Positions 35,701-49,100 of a stretch of DNA of 64,000 nucleotides are shown one piece after another. The position numbers were made by a program, and so were the translations under genes. Numbering within the stretch: position 1 is the first letter of the stretch; the number at the start of each line of letters is the position of its first letter. Under the pieces are notes generated by a model. It was given only the letters and a program-made list of their open reading frames with translations, had not been told where the DNA came from and made no database searches. The DNA comes from Lycocorax pyrrhopterus obiensis (taxonomy: Eukaryota > Chordata > Aves > Passeriformes > Paradisaeidae). The stretch is from contig JACSVZ010000002.1 of the NCBI GenBank assembly GCA_014706295.1, positions 15,670,494 to 15,734,493 of the forward strand, read 5' to 3'.

Positions 35701-38700
35701 ATCTTAGATGTGGTCCTTCTAGTGATGTGCTTGATGTTCCTTCTTTCATCTGCTGGACTCTTGCAATAAACTCAGTAGTTGTGGCCATTCTCACAGTAAG
35801 CGTGGCAGGTTCACTGTGCCAACTGAGATGTATCATTCTCCATGAGTGGCAAGGTTGGTGGCTGGGTTTAGGCTAGTCCCTGGCAAATTCCAGTGCTGAG
35901 TCCACTGGCAGGTCTTCAGAGACAGCCTCTGGGACTGTTTTGGATTCAGGCAATTGCTGGTTTGGCCTCTGTCTCATGTCTTCTTGGACATAGCTCCCCT
36001 TTGTCTTCCTCTCCATGACATGCATTCCCTTTGAAACAATTAGAACCTTCTCAAGCTCTTTGTTTCTAATTCTGGGCAGTTTAGCACAAAGTATATTTAT
36101 GTTAATTGCATGCTGAAAGTACACTCTGCTTGGCTTGGCTTTCCTTTGCTAGGGCCTCTAAGAATATATTTGTCATTGCTGGGAGCAACATTGGAGTTGG
36201 GAGAGTTGCAAACTTAAAGGGTCTGGCCTCACTTATTTTATTCTGTCCTGGAATTGAGTAGCACTGGGTATTGATGTCTTGAAAGTTTTCCTGCTCTTGT
36301 TTCACTTTAAAACGTCAGCTCTGCTTTAAAACTTGATGGTTCCCATCCAAATAAGCATATCTGTTCTGAACCTGGCTGATGTCGGGCTCAGATCTGAGCA
36401 GATCTTCTCTGCAATTGAGCAGAGATGGGAGTGAACAAAAAAACTAGTGTCCCACCTTTGGAGAGTGTATCCCAAGCCAAGGCTGTTGTTATGGTGCATG
36501 AAATGAGTCCTTGAATCAAAAACTAGCACAGGCGTTTCCACATAGCATGGAGCACATTCAGGTTTTGCACAGTAGTGGTCTTCAGTGGACAGAGCACCAT
36601 CCAAGGCTGTTTATCAAGGTTCCTCTGGCCAAAAGAGAGGTCACTCTGTGCTGTTAACAAATCCAAACAGTAGAAGGGATAAAAATATATTTTTAGGAAC
36701 CTTCCATATTGCTAAAAGAATTTTCTGTTGAGTAATACTTAAACATCTACAAACAACGTTTGTCCCCATGCTTTTCTTCCCTCCCTCTCCCCTCATTCCT
36801 TCATTTTTAGGTCCTTTGCCACAGTAAGGTATCTCCAGTATTTCTGCTTCCCATTTCTCCTTTCAAAGGCTGTTTCCAACAGCAGAAGCTAATGTTGTGA
36901 TGCCAGCAATTACAGTGTAACTGGAACTAAAATGTTGGGAAGCAGGGAGATGACTGGTGACTATTGTTTTTTTCACGTATTAAGGAGAGATGGAAACAGG
37001 AGCACCTCAAGAATATTTTTTTGGTCTATCTGTGGTTCTTTGATCAAAATTCTGTTAAGTTGCACGTATGAGTGTTTTTTAAAAGAAAAATAAAAAAGAA
37101 ATCGTCAATTTCAGATGTTGAAAGGAAAGGGTTCCTGGGGAAAAATGCACCCAACCAGGCCTGTCTGCAGGGTGTTTTGCAGACCTTGATCACACACACA
37201 GGAAAGCCAGGTACAACCCAGCTGCAAAATGGAGGCTGGTGACACTGCTGAGGTGCAAGGCAGAGTTAGCTTGTCCTGTTGAGGTACTGATGTATCTCCA
37301 CCAGGTCCTGGTTACCTTCAAGACTGTGTATCCAGGACTATGTTGGCATAGCAGGTGTAGATGATTCTCCTTTCTTTTTCTGGCTAGCTTCAAAAAACCT
37401 GGTCACCTGTACCCCCACTTGGGTGGGAACATCTTGCACGTGATACTGATGTGCCTGCTAGGCATGTGGGTGACCCTAACTTCAAAGTCAAACAACCTTC
37501 CCAGCATGATCCTCTCAGAACCCTGTCACTGGTCCTTCAGCAAGGTGCACACATGGATCCAGCTAGAAAAACTCCACCCAGACAGGCAGCCATCCCTCAC
37601 AGTGCTTGGGAGCATGCCAGTAGATTTCATGAATAAAGTTGCCTCTGAATCCTGGTGTTGCATTTCACAGCCATTTTGAGTTTGCTACATGTTAATGACA
37701 GCAGAAGCTAAGCATGATCTGCAAATTCCAGCCCAGAAACAATGTCAATGGCCTCTGTGAGCTCCCAGCTGCTGCTGCAGTGGTGGGGAGAGATGGCATA
37801 CCTGAGCCTTTAGGCTCTGGTACAACTTATTAGCACAACCTTGTCCTAAATGCAGCTGTGGTGCAGGATTTAGAAAGGCTTTGTAGTCATCTCCCATCTT
37901 CAGAACATTTTGAGGTGGAAGCAAACCCACCTCCTGTACTTTAACATCTGCTGCCCAAGGGACTGGTGGCCTGAAGTGGAATGGGCTGGAGAGGACATGC
38001 TGTCTCTAAGCTAATTCAAAGCAGCATGTGCAGGCTCTGGCTCCTCCAGCTGACATGGTTCTGCACAGCTGTGAGTGCCAGAAGAGAGCAGAAAATGGCT
38101 GGCACAAGGATTGCCCTTTATACCCTGGGATTTGCCCTCAGTGGGCAAGTCTGCAGTTCAAATGGCTTCCTGTTTGCCTTGCCAAAGGGAAAAAAGATAC
38201 AGTCAACATCCGGCCCAAATACCTCAAGGATATTACTTCAATTTATCTTCCAGCTCGGACTATTTCGATTTCCCAAACTGTATTCAGCCCCATGAAGAAA
38301 AAGACACCTTATGGGCCGAAAGGACTCATTTGTTTAAAAAAAATAAATGGCAGTGGATTCTTGCTGCTGGATTTATGGCTGAGAAAGTAACACACAGACA
38401 GAGCCCTGCACTTTGATAGCTTAGCACTTCTGTAATGTGTGAATGAAGTCCAGCAGGCCCAGCACCATGGTAATCTCCGAGGTTTGATCTCTGTCTGTAA
38501 TGAGATGCCAGCAGCCTGTACTTCAAAGCCTGCATTGATACAGATAATCTTCTGAAAGGCTCTCTGCATTTTGAGGCAGCTTGTATTGGGGATTACGGTG
38601 ACAACAGGAGGAGATGATGGAAGAGGAGGTGATTGTTTGATGCTCATTCCTTCAGTTTCTGTCCGTTAATCCTTTTGGTTTTGATTTCCAAAGGGTGGTG

Positions 38701-40329
38701 CAGTCCTGTCCCCCATACCCGCAGCTCAGCAGGACTCAGTCGTGTCAGATGAACCCTGTGTGCTCTGGGGCAGATAGGCTGGCTGAGATGCTCTTCTGCC
38801 CAAGAAGTCTGTGAAAATGCATCCATTTGTGCTGAAGTGATGGGTGCTACATCATCTTGGCTGAAATACGGGCAGATATTGCATTAGAAATGGCGCAGGC
38901 AGTTAAATGTTACACTTCCAAACTTCTGAGGTTATTTCTTTCTCAAAACTGTTGTAAGGGAGTAGGGGAGAGGGTAACGATGACAGGAGACCACAGGCTA
39001 TGAGAAGCATGTTATAAAACAAAACGAACGGTAGTTTCATGCACACAATTATGCGCTATGTTGAAAGTATATAATTTTCAAGGCATGTCTGACCAGGAAA
39101 CAGAACTGAAATATTTTTATGTTGACGAACACTACTGATCTAAGAGAAAAATGGTGGCAAATGTGTATCTTGATTGCTCTTTCAGCAAGAAGAGTTACAG
39201 AAATAGACCAGAAACTAGACTATAAATTTAATTGAAATAGATAGAGGTTAATATCTTGGATGCCAGTACTGGCTGCATTGTTCTCAGAAACCTTTTCGAA
39301 AACCACTCATATATTTAAGCACAGTTAAACCTGTATTTTCCAGGCATAAAATGAAATAATTTTACATCTGGTCTATATTTCTGCCTGTCTTGCAGGGACA
39401 GCAACACTGACAGCAGAATGCTGAGTGAAGTCATAGGGGTAGCATGAGTAGAAATGGGATTGCACCATGTAAATTCAGTCCCTGTTGTGTGCCCTGCTAT
39501 TTGCCACACAGGGATGTGAAACACAGGTCAGGTTTTGGGATGCTACCACCAACACCCCGCCCCGTCCTCAGGATAGAGAGATGTACCAGGTTGGTTCAAA
39601 ATCTCGGTAAGGAAACACCCCTTTGTCTTTTCACCATCACACACTTAGATCCATCATCCCTTCCTGAGCAAAAGAGACCCAGAACTCTTTCACAGACATG
39701 ATAAAATGCAAAGAGGGAAAACTGTATAAATGGAGAAACTGAAAGCAGAAGGTAAGGCAGCCAAATCTTTCCTGTACTATGGAGAGTGCTGGATGGCAGA
39801 CACCACACTTGGAGTAACATACACAGCATCCAGCAGGAGAGGCTTGAGAAACGGTAGGTGCTTGACTGAATCACCAGGTGAAAGAGGTTGGTTGATTTCC
39901 AGAAGTGTCATTCAAGGAGCTCTATCCAAGTGGTGATGGTAAATTCAGTGGGCTGAATGTAAAAATATAGTTAGGCCATTAAATATTTTAAGGAGCAACG
40001 GCATAAAAGGAATCAAAGCTGATTCTAAGCACTGCTTCAACACATCAGGATCCAGTTTCGCAGAGGTCTGACTCTGAGACCAGCTGAGTCTGGGGTCTGA
40101 AAGCAATGCTCAGGAAGGGCAAGACCACTGTAGAGAAGCAAGGTGAATTCTTGGTGTCCAAGGTTCTTGTAGCAGAAACTGGGAGATTTCCACACTGAAA
40201 CCTTCTTGGAAGAGGATTTGGCCAGAGTGTGTCTCAAATTCAGTGGGATTGCACATGGCAAAAATAGATGGGATGGGGCCTGACAGACTACAGGAGCAAG
40301 CAGCAAGGGATTCAAGACCACCTAAGGAT
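29727..40329. other. 10.6 kb of unique non-coding sequence
   Basis: I recognise no exon, RNA gene or transposon family in this stretch. Small TG/CT runs occur near 32410-32440. Open frames up to about 120 codons (35281-35640 plus, 38028-38390 plus, 38309-38647 minus) overlap other frames and have no known motif. A hydrophobic run in the 35281 frame is the only protein-like hint, and I do not trust it. Read as intergenic or intronic DNA. Confidence 0.5.
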
Positions 40330-41215
40330 GTCTGGACTCAATTACTGAGATAGTGCCCACCTTGGGATGTCAGGAAGCAAAACTGACACCAAGGTTAAAA
40401 GAGGAATTAGGAGGATCTGGAGCCCTAGAGGCATGTAAGCCTGAGGGCTGTACCAGCCAAAGTAATAGAAGTTTTAATGAAAGATGGAACTAGTGGACAC
40501 GTTTAAATGGTATGATCTGGATAGATATGATCCACTTGGTAAGAGCCAACACGGCTTCTGGAAATCCTGCCTTTCCAATCTCTCAAAGTTCTTGAAAGAA
40601 GTAGCAAATGTATTGATGAAGGTTATCTAGGAAAGTTTATCCCCACAGACTTCTAGGGAAACTAAGAAACTAGGGGAAGGGGGAAGTCCTAGCATAGAGA
40701 AATGGCTGAAAGGCAGGAAACAGAGCACAGGCAAAATGGTCATTTAACTCAATAGAAGGAAGTTAGCAGTGGAAATTTCAGGGACCTGCACTGAGGTCTG
40801 CTGTGTTCAAAATACCCATAAATAACATGAGAAAGGGCATGAGCGGTGAGAGACAAAGGTCACACATGATGCAAAATTGTTTAAAGTAATAAGGGCAGGT
40901 TGTGACAAATTGCAGACACATCTCATGAGACTGTATGAAATGTCAGGTGGAGTTCCATGTAGCTAAGGATAAAGAAAGAAAACACCAGGAAAACCAGTCC
41001 TGTTTTCACACAACAGATTTTGGTCATGGAGTTGACCATTTTCTACTGAGGAGTAGGCTTTGGGATTAGGACAGGTGACTCTATAAAGTACTGCACTGCT
41101 GCAGGGCTGTGGAACTCCCTGAAGGAGTATGCAAAGGACAGAAGTAGTTTTAACCAGTTCAAGGGGAGACTAGACAAGTACTTGGAAGGAAATCCATTAC
41201 AAGTCACTTGAAAAA
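40330..41215 (+). mobile_element. Ancient L3/CR1-type LINE, reverse transcriptase region, decayed
   Basis: Plus-strand words follow the order of an L3/CR1-type ORF2: 'gagccaacacggcttctgg' and 'tcctgcctttccaatctc' near 40540-40580 (upstream of motif A), then 'atggctgaaaggcaggaaacagagcacagg' in part near 40700. A 'cataaataacatgagaaaggg' segment near 40816 precedes motif C, then 'gatgcaaaattgtttaaagt'. Near 41100-41180 is the C-terminal 'gctgtggaactccctgaagg ... agactagacaagtacttgg' block. At 40859-40879 the translation V-T-H-D-A-K-L aligns with the F-A-D-D-T-K-L type motif C, so the first catalytic Asp has become His. Motif A is deleted or unreadable, and frameshifts and stops are scattered throughout. 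It is a long-dead copy. Confidence 0.72.
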
Positions 41216-42009
41216 TTGCCATAGGTTCACAAAAAACCCAATGCCTCTGCCTTGCTCATCTCCTGCCCTGAGACCAGGCGGCCTTTGAACCCTGGGGTCT
41301 TAGGGGGTCCTTGGGGGCTTATGGGGAGAAGTGAAACCACAAATGGAGTGAACACCTGAAAGCCTACAGGGCTCTGAGAAGGCCAAGGGGACACTGGGAC
41401 AAGGTGGAAAGGAAGTGATAGTGACTGCATGGAGAAATCAGCCTGCAGAGCTCATACAGAGCAGCTGGGCTCTTGCACCACATACTTGTGGCAGAGAGAC
41501 ATCGTGTTTAAGACATGGCATGTCTGGAGCTGTACCTCACAAACTGACTAGGGATTTTAAAACAATGGAATGAGATAATTACTGCTCACAAAGTCCTATG
41601 TGAGGACAGGGAACAAAGACTAGATGAATCCAGTAATTAAGGGAGACAGAAGGGCATACGTGTTCCCAGTGAAACCGAAGGTCTGCACTGAGAATCAGCA
41701 AAAGGCTTCAACTGGTTTAGCTAGGAAGCAGGCAGAGGCTGACTGGTTGGGAAGTAAATTGACTGGATTAAGTGTTGAGAATGCATTCTCATCTGAGCAG
41801 GGTTACAAGGGACAAAATCCAGCTCTTCACTGCAGGGAACAAAGACACTTACAGGTGACCTGTCTCCCAGGGTGAGTCAAACACAATGATAGGGGGCAGA
41901 GAGATCTTTGAGGGAAAAGATTTTGAAGCAGTTCATTTTGTATCTACTTTATAAAATATCCTGATGGGAGTAGGCAGATGAGAAAAAGTGAAGGGGAGGC
42001 AGAGGGGGT
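41216..42009. other. Unique sequence downstream of the L3/CR1 relic
   Basis: No gene or repeat recognised, although part of it could be unrecognised 3' UTR of the preceding LINE. Confidence 0.4.

Positions 42010-42047
<38 letters not shown>
42010..42047 (+). repeat. (GA)n microsatellite
   Basis: A 38-base GA dinucleotide run with one interruption (gaaag). It sits inside a wider purine-rich stretch from about 41970 to 42070. Confidence 0.95.
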
Positions 42048-42049
<2 letters not shown>

Positions 42050-44256
42050 AGATGGAAAGAGAATGAAAGAGTGTTAAGGACTGAACGGCTCAGAAAAAAT
42101 AACAGAACATAAAGAAAGTCCATAGAGAACACTGAACCAGCCTAAAAAAATAAGAAAGAAAATAAAGTACCAGGCACAAGGAAACTGAAACATTAGTTTC
42201 AGTCCATGAAGTAAAACATGGATATGGAGGCAAAGGTGAGAGATGCACAGGTGAGGACTCTGATTTCAGTGACATGTTATGGACACATCTGCTAAGTCTC
42301 ATACCCAGCTGCATGTTACCTCACTCCTCTGTCTGCATGTGAGACTCATCTTATGTGAAAGCTTCTGGTAAATCACAGAACTGTGTTTTTCATTTTTTCA
42401 CAAGCCTTGTCATGTTAGTCCTCCATTAAAAGTGTGCTGTATGCATCCCTGCCCCCACTGATTCCCTTTGGATACATGGGCACAAACACAACCTCACAAA
42501 TTTCAGAGCATCTCCATCCCCAGGGAGGGCTACAGATCCCAGACCAGAAATCCTGGTGGACTCGGCCAGTGTGTTCATCCTCAGACATGACAGGGCACCA
42601 GAGCCCCAGGAGCCTCACAGAGAGCCTCTCTAAAGGCACAGTTGGTGGAAAGGCAAGGAATATGGAGAAATGTGTTTTTCCAAGTTGGACTGCCTCAGAA
42701 GCAGCACACCACAACTGCACTATTATAAATTGAAAAAAATACCAAAGAATTGCTGAGGTTCCTAGTCTGTGATTAGGCAGAGACCTTAATTCCTGCTTGC
42801 CTATATCCAGAGGATGTCTCCTACTCAGGGCTAAGTTTTTTCACAGGGACTAAAAGAGAAGCAGATTTCATCAAGGCAATGTACTGACTTGCGCTGTTAA
42901 GACCAGCAGCTGCCACAGAGAAAGTTTTATGCAGGACCACTGGTGAAACAGCATCCCCTTTCAGACAGTCTTGATGGAAAGAGGAGATAAATCCTCACTT
43001 TTTGTGTCTTGCTCTGTCTCATCTTCCTTTGGACAAACCATTCTCTGTTGAGTGCATGAGGCCATACCCAGAGAGAGGATGAAGCATGAGGAGCATGGAC
43101 ATAGCATGAGGAAGCTGGAGGGGAAATTCTCCCCTTGTTTCCTACTCCTCACAAGATCAGCACTTCGACATGCCGAGCGCCTGCCATCTGATTTCTGAGG
43201 TGAGGCTCCCCCCACAGATGCAGTGTTTCCCTTCTTCATCTGTGCAGGAGCACAGGGTGGCATTAAGGGTGTATAAATAAATAAAATTTTAAAACCTCCC
43301 CAGCTTCAGTGATGCATCAGCTGGATGTGTTCTGCATTCACAGTAGCTAATTGTCCCACTCCAAAAGACAACATCCAAAGTAAAACAGCAACAAGAGATG
43401 TTTCACTATTTTTAAACCAAATTATTTATTATGTAAGTTAAGAAAAAAGGTCATCAAAACTATCAATCTCCTCCTGGTCTTGAAAGGATCAGAAATCCAG
43501 TTTTATTAATGACAGAAGCAATGATTTCCCTGTGTGGCAGTTAGATGTCTCTCTGTTTAGCAGAACAAGAAAGACAGAGAGTTAAAATATATCTCTTGCT
43601 TCAGAAAGCATCAAAGAGCAATTTTTATAGCGTATGTTAAAGAGAGGATTTGTTTGTGTAGTGTAATATATTATTATATTATATTAAATGTACTTTCCAA
43701 ATATATATCCTCCTCCTGTCCCTGTGCTTGCATGAGATTACTATTTACACTAAATTATACACCTCCATAATAATAAAATCCTGCTATTCTTACTTCAAAG
43801 ACTTTTCTTGAGCATGAGCTAGAGACTTCCATCAAACATTGCACATCAGCTAAATGTTATTGCTTTTAAGCTCCAAGCTTTTATTTGGTTGAAGCAAGCA
43901 CCTGCAAGATATGGGCAGAATTACTTTCCTAGGACACAGTCTTATCATGGCTTCAACCAGAGGGAATCTGTGTTTTATCTCACCTGATGCAACACTTCAT
44001 CTTAGTCTTAATTCACGTTTCACTTCTGATAACCTCTAGGGCACCTTTAATGACTACTGGAAATCTTCTCTAGCAGGCTGTACGTTTTAGGAAGAAATCC
44101 TTTAACTGAAATCAATGGCTTCTGGCTTCTGGAAAGATTTTACTCCTTGTTTCCAGGCACTACATTCTTGGAAACACTCCTGAGTGCTTCTGAGTATACA
44201 GTGGCTGTAAAAATGCTACTCCACTGCATGGGCACAGCCATAAAGACAAGCCAAAA
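42048..44256. other. Unique non-coding sequence
   Basis: No gene or transposon recognised. 42415-42733 is open on both strands for about 100 codons without a known motif. An AT-rich TATTATATTA run lies near 43665-43690. Confidence 0.5.
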
Positions 44257-44286
44257 TCTCATTTCTCATTCTCATTCTCATTCTCT
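44257..44286 (+). repeat. (TTCTCA)n hexanucleotide repeat
   Basis: About 30 bases, roughly five units of ttctca/tctcat, near perfect. A simple short tandem repeat. Confidence 0.9.
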
Positions 44287-44679
44287 GCTGTCTTATTTGT
44301 CTTGCCTGTCACCCCATACTGCTATGCTCATAGGACATGGACTCACACAGTGAGTAAAAAGCTGTACCTGCTATAATCCACCTGAGGATCAGTCTCAGCA
44401 GCCAACAAGCAGGGTTCCTGACTAGATGACCATGTTGTGAGAGGTCACACACTGCCCGTGCTTCACAGACAGATGTTAACACCCTCCTAGGAGGCACCAG
44501 CCAAAGCATTTTCCCAAGTTTCCATCAGGGGTAAGGGTCTCTCCTCCATTTACAGCATTAGAAAAGCACGTCTGAAGAGTCTTGAATTTCATTCCCTGTG
44601 GAAGAAGATGTACTTCTTAAATAATAACAGCACCATTGCAGCATCATAACTTTAACATTTCCCAACTCTCGTGCCTCTG

Positions 44680-44812
44680 GGGTGCTGCCTCTATTCTGCA
44701 GGTGAAGGAACAGTGAAGCAAAAGCCTGCCATCTGTTCTGGATCAGAGCAGAATAATGCCAGATACGGAGCCAGGGGTTCGGACTCCCTGCTCTAAGACC
44801 ATGCTTTGGTAG
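44680..44812 (-). mobile_element. Possible CORE-SINE/MIR-like relic
   Basis: The plus strand shows 'attctgcaggtgaaggaaca' followed by 'gagccaggggttcggactccctgctctaag'-type sequence (44769 onward). The pairing resembles the reverse complement of a tRNA-derived CORE-SINE: a 'ttttacagatgaggaaactg' region followed by a 'gagccaggattcgaacccctg ctctaa' head. The middle is unalignable by eye. Because the B-box is nearly palindromic, the strand is uncertain. Confidence 0.35.
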
Positions 44813-46074
44813 TCTTTTAGACCAAAAGGCCACTGTTAAGTGAGAAAGAAGGAGAACCAGAGCTGTGTTACTATCGATTGGCTTTTCTGGTCTTCCCAGA
44901 GCAGAGCATAGGCCGTTCCATGGCATCAGGGTCAGGAAAGCTGCAGTGTCCATAGCACAGCAGTACCAGCCCAGTTCATCCAGCACACACCAGGGTGCAA
45001 TTTATGCGTTTTCACTACTCTGCAAGATGTTTTCTCAGTGTGCTTCTCACCTTTACAGCTAGAACCAGTTCTGAAATTGAATCTTAGAATTAAAAATAAA
45101 AAACCACAAAACAACAGCGAAATCATTTTGGCAAATGTGACACAGATGTACGTCCTTGAATACTCACAGTAGGCTTCTACCTCATTTACAGAAGATGCAG
45201 TTTTAGGGATCTCATTTTTCACAGGGCAGTTTGGCTTTCATTGAGCTCCCTAAGTTCATGTCACAAACCTGGTATTCGAATCGTCCCTCTGGAGACAACT
45301 TGAACTTGCCATAGCACATAAACACAAAACATTATGCAACTACTTTCTCTCTCTTTCATTGTTTTAATTTATTTATGTATAATTTTCTCCTGGATTTTTA
45401 ATAGCAATGTAATTTTTTGTTGTTGTGTAATCAAAATCTTTTCCCCTTTTTTCTGTGTAATGATGTAATAAATGTAAGAGTCATTGGATCAAACTTGTAG
45501 ATTTCGCTAGTGCCATTCTAATCCAAACAGATATAAAAGAAATATTTTCCAAGCCTGGGACCAAGAAAGTAAATGACACGGGAAGCAACGTTTCTGAAGT
45601 TACAGTACCAAAAGCCCCAAAATTACACTGACAGGAAACTTTTAGAGCAGATAGCTAAGGATGCTGGGATTTCCATTCTCTAGATTGTTTTCTCTTACTT
45701 TTGAAACTGTCTACCTACTACACAGTGTACAGTGGTGCTAAAGAAGCATTTACCCCTCTCTCTAGAGATGAGTCAGTGGTGGCAACTTCTGGGACACCCC
45801 AGTTCACACTGTGCTTTGAGCAGAGTTTACTGAGCAGCTGGTGGTCTGACTGCAGTCTGAAGTATTGCTGCAGGCCTGCCTTAGCAACTCAGAGGTATGG
45901 TATACACTTTCTAGGTGATATTAATACCAGTGCTACCAGAAACCACAAGAAATTATTGTGGTTTGCAGTTTCATTCCAAGGTCTCAATTCAATCCAGACA
46001 TTTGTTTCAGGTCTGCATATTTTTTCAGGAGACCTTGACAAAATTCTCCAAAAACTGAGTTACTTTATTGTTTG
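44813..46074. other. Unique non-coding sequence
   Basis: No gene recognised. A 128-codon plus-strand frame at 45701-46087 ends just at an A-rich patch, but it has no known domain. Confidence 0.5.
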
Positions 46075-46141
46075 TAATAAAAAATAATAATAAAAAAATT
46101 AAAAACAAAAACCCAAACCTCAAACAAATCTCAAAAAAATG
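46075..46141. repeat. A-rich low-complexity patch
   Basis: About 65 bases of AATAA/AAAAC-type sequence. It is not a clean poly(A) tail, and no retroposon body is recognised upstream. Confidence 0.75.
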
Positions 46142-49100
46142 AAATTTACAAAAGGAGAAAAATCCTGGTGTCTTTAATCAAATTCCTGTATACAATTTCT
46201 GTGTGTGATGCACATCCTCACACAACATAATCTTTAAAGAGCTAGAAACAAGTAAGGCGATGTTTGTGGGGAGAAATCATATGTTTTATTTGAGCAGTTG
46301 ATCAAGTTGGAAAAGGCTGGGGGCATTCAAGCTCTTCACCAGGTCTGAAATGGAGACTGCAGACTTCAAAGTTTCAAAGCTCCTGTCAGATGTCTGAAGT
46401 GGCTTGACTCTGTCTGAGCAACAACATGAATCCTAACCACACATAAAGGCCCTCCAAGGCCACACCATCAGCATCCTGCATCCTACAGCCATCCCTCTCT
46501 GAGGGCAGTATTCTTCACCCCATGCCTGACCTGGTGGAAACCACAGAGGGGAAAGGGAACAACCACTGTGCACTGGGGTGAACTCACATGGACAGTGGGT
46601 AGACCTCTTATCAGGAGAAGAGCTCTTCTCAGGCAACAGCTGTTGTATCCTTTCGATCCTGGGTCTCACCAAAAAGCTATAAACTATTTTAAACTGGTGA
46701 AACCCCTCAGGATGTAACAAACCTTGGATTTAGCTGGTTATTTTGTCCAATCTGATTACCCCTTCTAACCTCTCTCTGCCTTTTACTGTCTCTTTTTCCC
46801 TCGAGATAACCACATCATCACTCGTCCAACTCCAGTATCCCACCCTTCACTCCACAGAACCAGTGGTGCTCGTACCCAGGTGGGTCATGCAACCACCCTG
46901 TCTAGTGAAACAGGAACAGGTTGTCCCCACTTTGCTCTCAGCATTAACATTTACTGCCTCTGTTTCAATCTGATGTTCAGGGGACATCAAGGCAAAGGAA
47001 CGCCCTATCTGCCTTGTCTAAAACATGATCAACTTCACAAATAAGAGTTTGTCTCTCTCTCTCTCCTCTTTCAATGCTTTTCTTTGCTTAGGAAGAGCCC
47101 TTGAATATCCTGTGGATGTGACTCAACAAAATGACAATGCCATCCCTGTCTTTCTTCTGAGTAACCAGCCAGAACCTGCTTCTCTTATACTCAGGTCATG
47201 CTAGGTGTTCTTGCTCTACAGCCCTTTTATACTGAGCTGTTTTCAGCCACAAAAACCCTAAATAATTTTCATAGATGCTGTTTTTAGGACATAGCCTTTC
47301 CTTTTGTTCCATATCTTTTCTCCTACGTGGAAAATTCAAATTTTATCCTATTAAAACATACTCTGGATAATTTTTTGTAGTTGAGTTCAGCATCAAGTTT
47401 TCCATGATGTGGAATCCAGATTAACAGCTGTCCAACCCACTGAAATATCTTTTAATATATCATCAATTTAACTTTCTTTGGCACTTTTGAAATTAACATG
47501 GCATTTCAAGATTTATAGTAAATAAACATCAGCAAATGGGAGATTTAATCTGCACCTATTCAAAATATTTATTTCTAATAGCTGTTGTCCAACAGCCCAC
47601 GTAGTCTTCAACAAATTGCAGTCATTTATCATCCTCACGTGCTAGTAGCCCATTATCTTGCTCTTTCATAAATGGAAAATTGTGGGGTTTATTGAATATT
47701 TTATTTTATGTCATTACTGTCTCTCTTTCAAATAGTGGTGCTGTATCATTGCTTCCATTTCTCGTGTTCCTGATACAGGTAAAAAGCTTTTCTTTTCAGT
47801 GTCCTTTGCCTCACGTTGCTGCCATCTTGTCACGCCAGTGATGTTTTCATGTTCTATCCTGAATTTCTTCTACTATAGAACCGCAATGTCTTTTCATTGG
47901 CATTTGGGTGGAGGAAGTGGGTACTTGCTATTTGTTTTAACTTGTTCCCCATTCACCACTGCACCAGAATGAGCTTTAACACAACTTTGTCTTCTCTGCT
48001 GCCTGACTTCCCTAGCTATATTTATTTTGTCTGTCTGAGCAGCTTCTTTTAAAGAATTTCCAGGATCCGCTCACATTTTTTGTATCTACACTCTTGTTCA
48101 TAGGATTTTCACTGGTAATGCTCCTCAGCTGGACAACACCAGCTGGTTGGAGCATAACTCCCAGGTGGATCCACCTGGCTAACTGCTGGCCCCAGCTACC
48201 AGCATCTGCATCTCAGGGCAGTGGAAAGGTTCACTCCGGACGGATGAACCTTTCCCGTGCCCTCTCTAGCACCATTTGACACATTTCAGTGTATGGAGTT
48301 TGTCTCTCAGACACTGCACTGGATGTTACTACAGTGGAAGCAAAGTAATTTGTAATCATCTTCTATTTTGCATGATTCCTAGAGATGCTAATGTTAAGTC
48401 AGAGGAATTCCCCCTCTGCTCCAGGTCTCACTGGTGTGGGACGGGAGAAGGAGATAAATTTGTTGACAGACAACCCTCTGCAGAGCTAAAAAGCATATCC
48501 ATTACAGCTCCCTAGAGCTGTAGGATTTAGGAATTCAGGAATTCCACTGAGAATTTGATTATTTTCAGTCTCAGAGGGTGCCTTATTTTTAAATTTTAAT
48601 TTTTAGCTGTAAATTCTCTTCTTGCTGCAGAGTCAGACATAAAAATAGTTTCTTTTCTCAGAAATTCAGTTTTCCATTAATTCATTGGAAGATTGTGGAA
48701 GATGCTCAGTCCACAGAGACACAGCATGTTTCACTTAAATGCTCATTAACTAAAAGAATTAGGGATGCAGTGCAGGACTCTGCAAAGTCCTACCAAGAGG
48801 CTGTGATCCCCTACTCTGCCGTGGCTCCAGTGACAGATGGAGAGGAAAGGAGCTAAACAAGCATGATATCCTTTCAAGCAAGATGTAGCCATGCCTGCAG
48901 TGAGTTAGGAGCTGTACTCCTTTGTGTACAGGCAAGACAAAGACCAGGCAATTTAGTTCCTATCCGGGATGGACTAAGAGCCTGCTACAGTGACGTTTGG
49001 GATTATTCTGCACAGGGACTTCAGCACAATTTTATACAGCTCTGGAGCTCCTGGCAGGAGCAAACACACAGGTTCATTTGCACATTACAAACCGGCAGGT

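Noticed and set aside
45701..46141. Processed pseudogene: 128-codon frame followed by an A-rich stretch
   Set aside because: The A-rich stretch is irregular (AATAA, AAAAC), no parent protein is recognised, and poly(A)-type retrocopies are rare in birds because CR1 does not use poly(A) tails.
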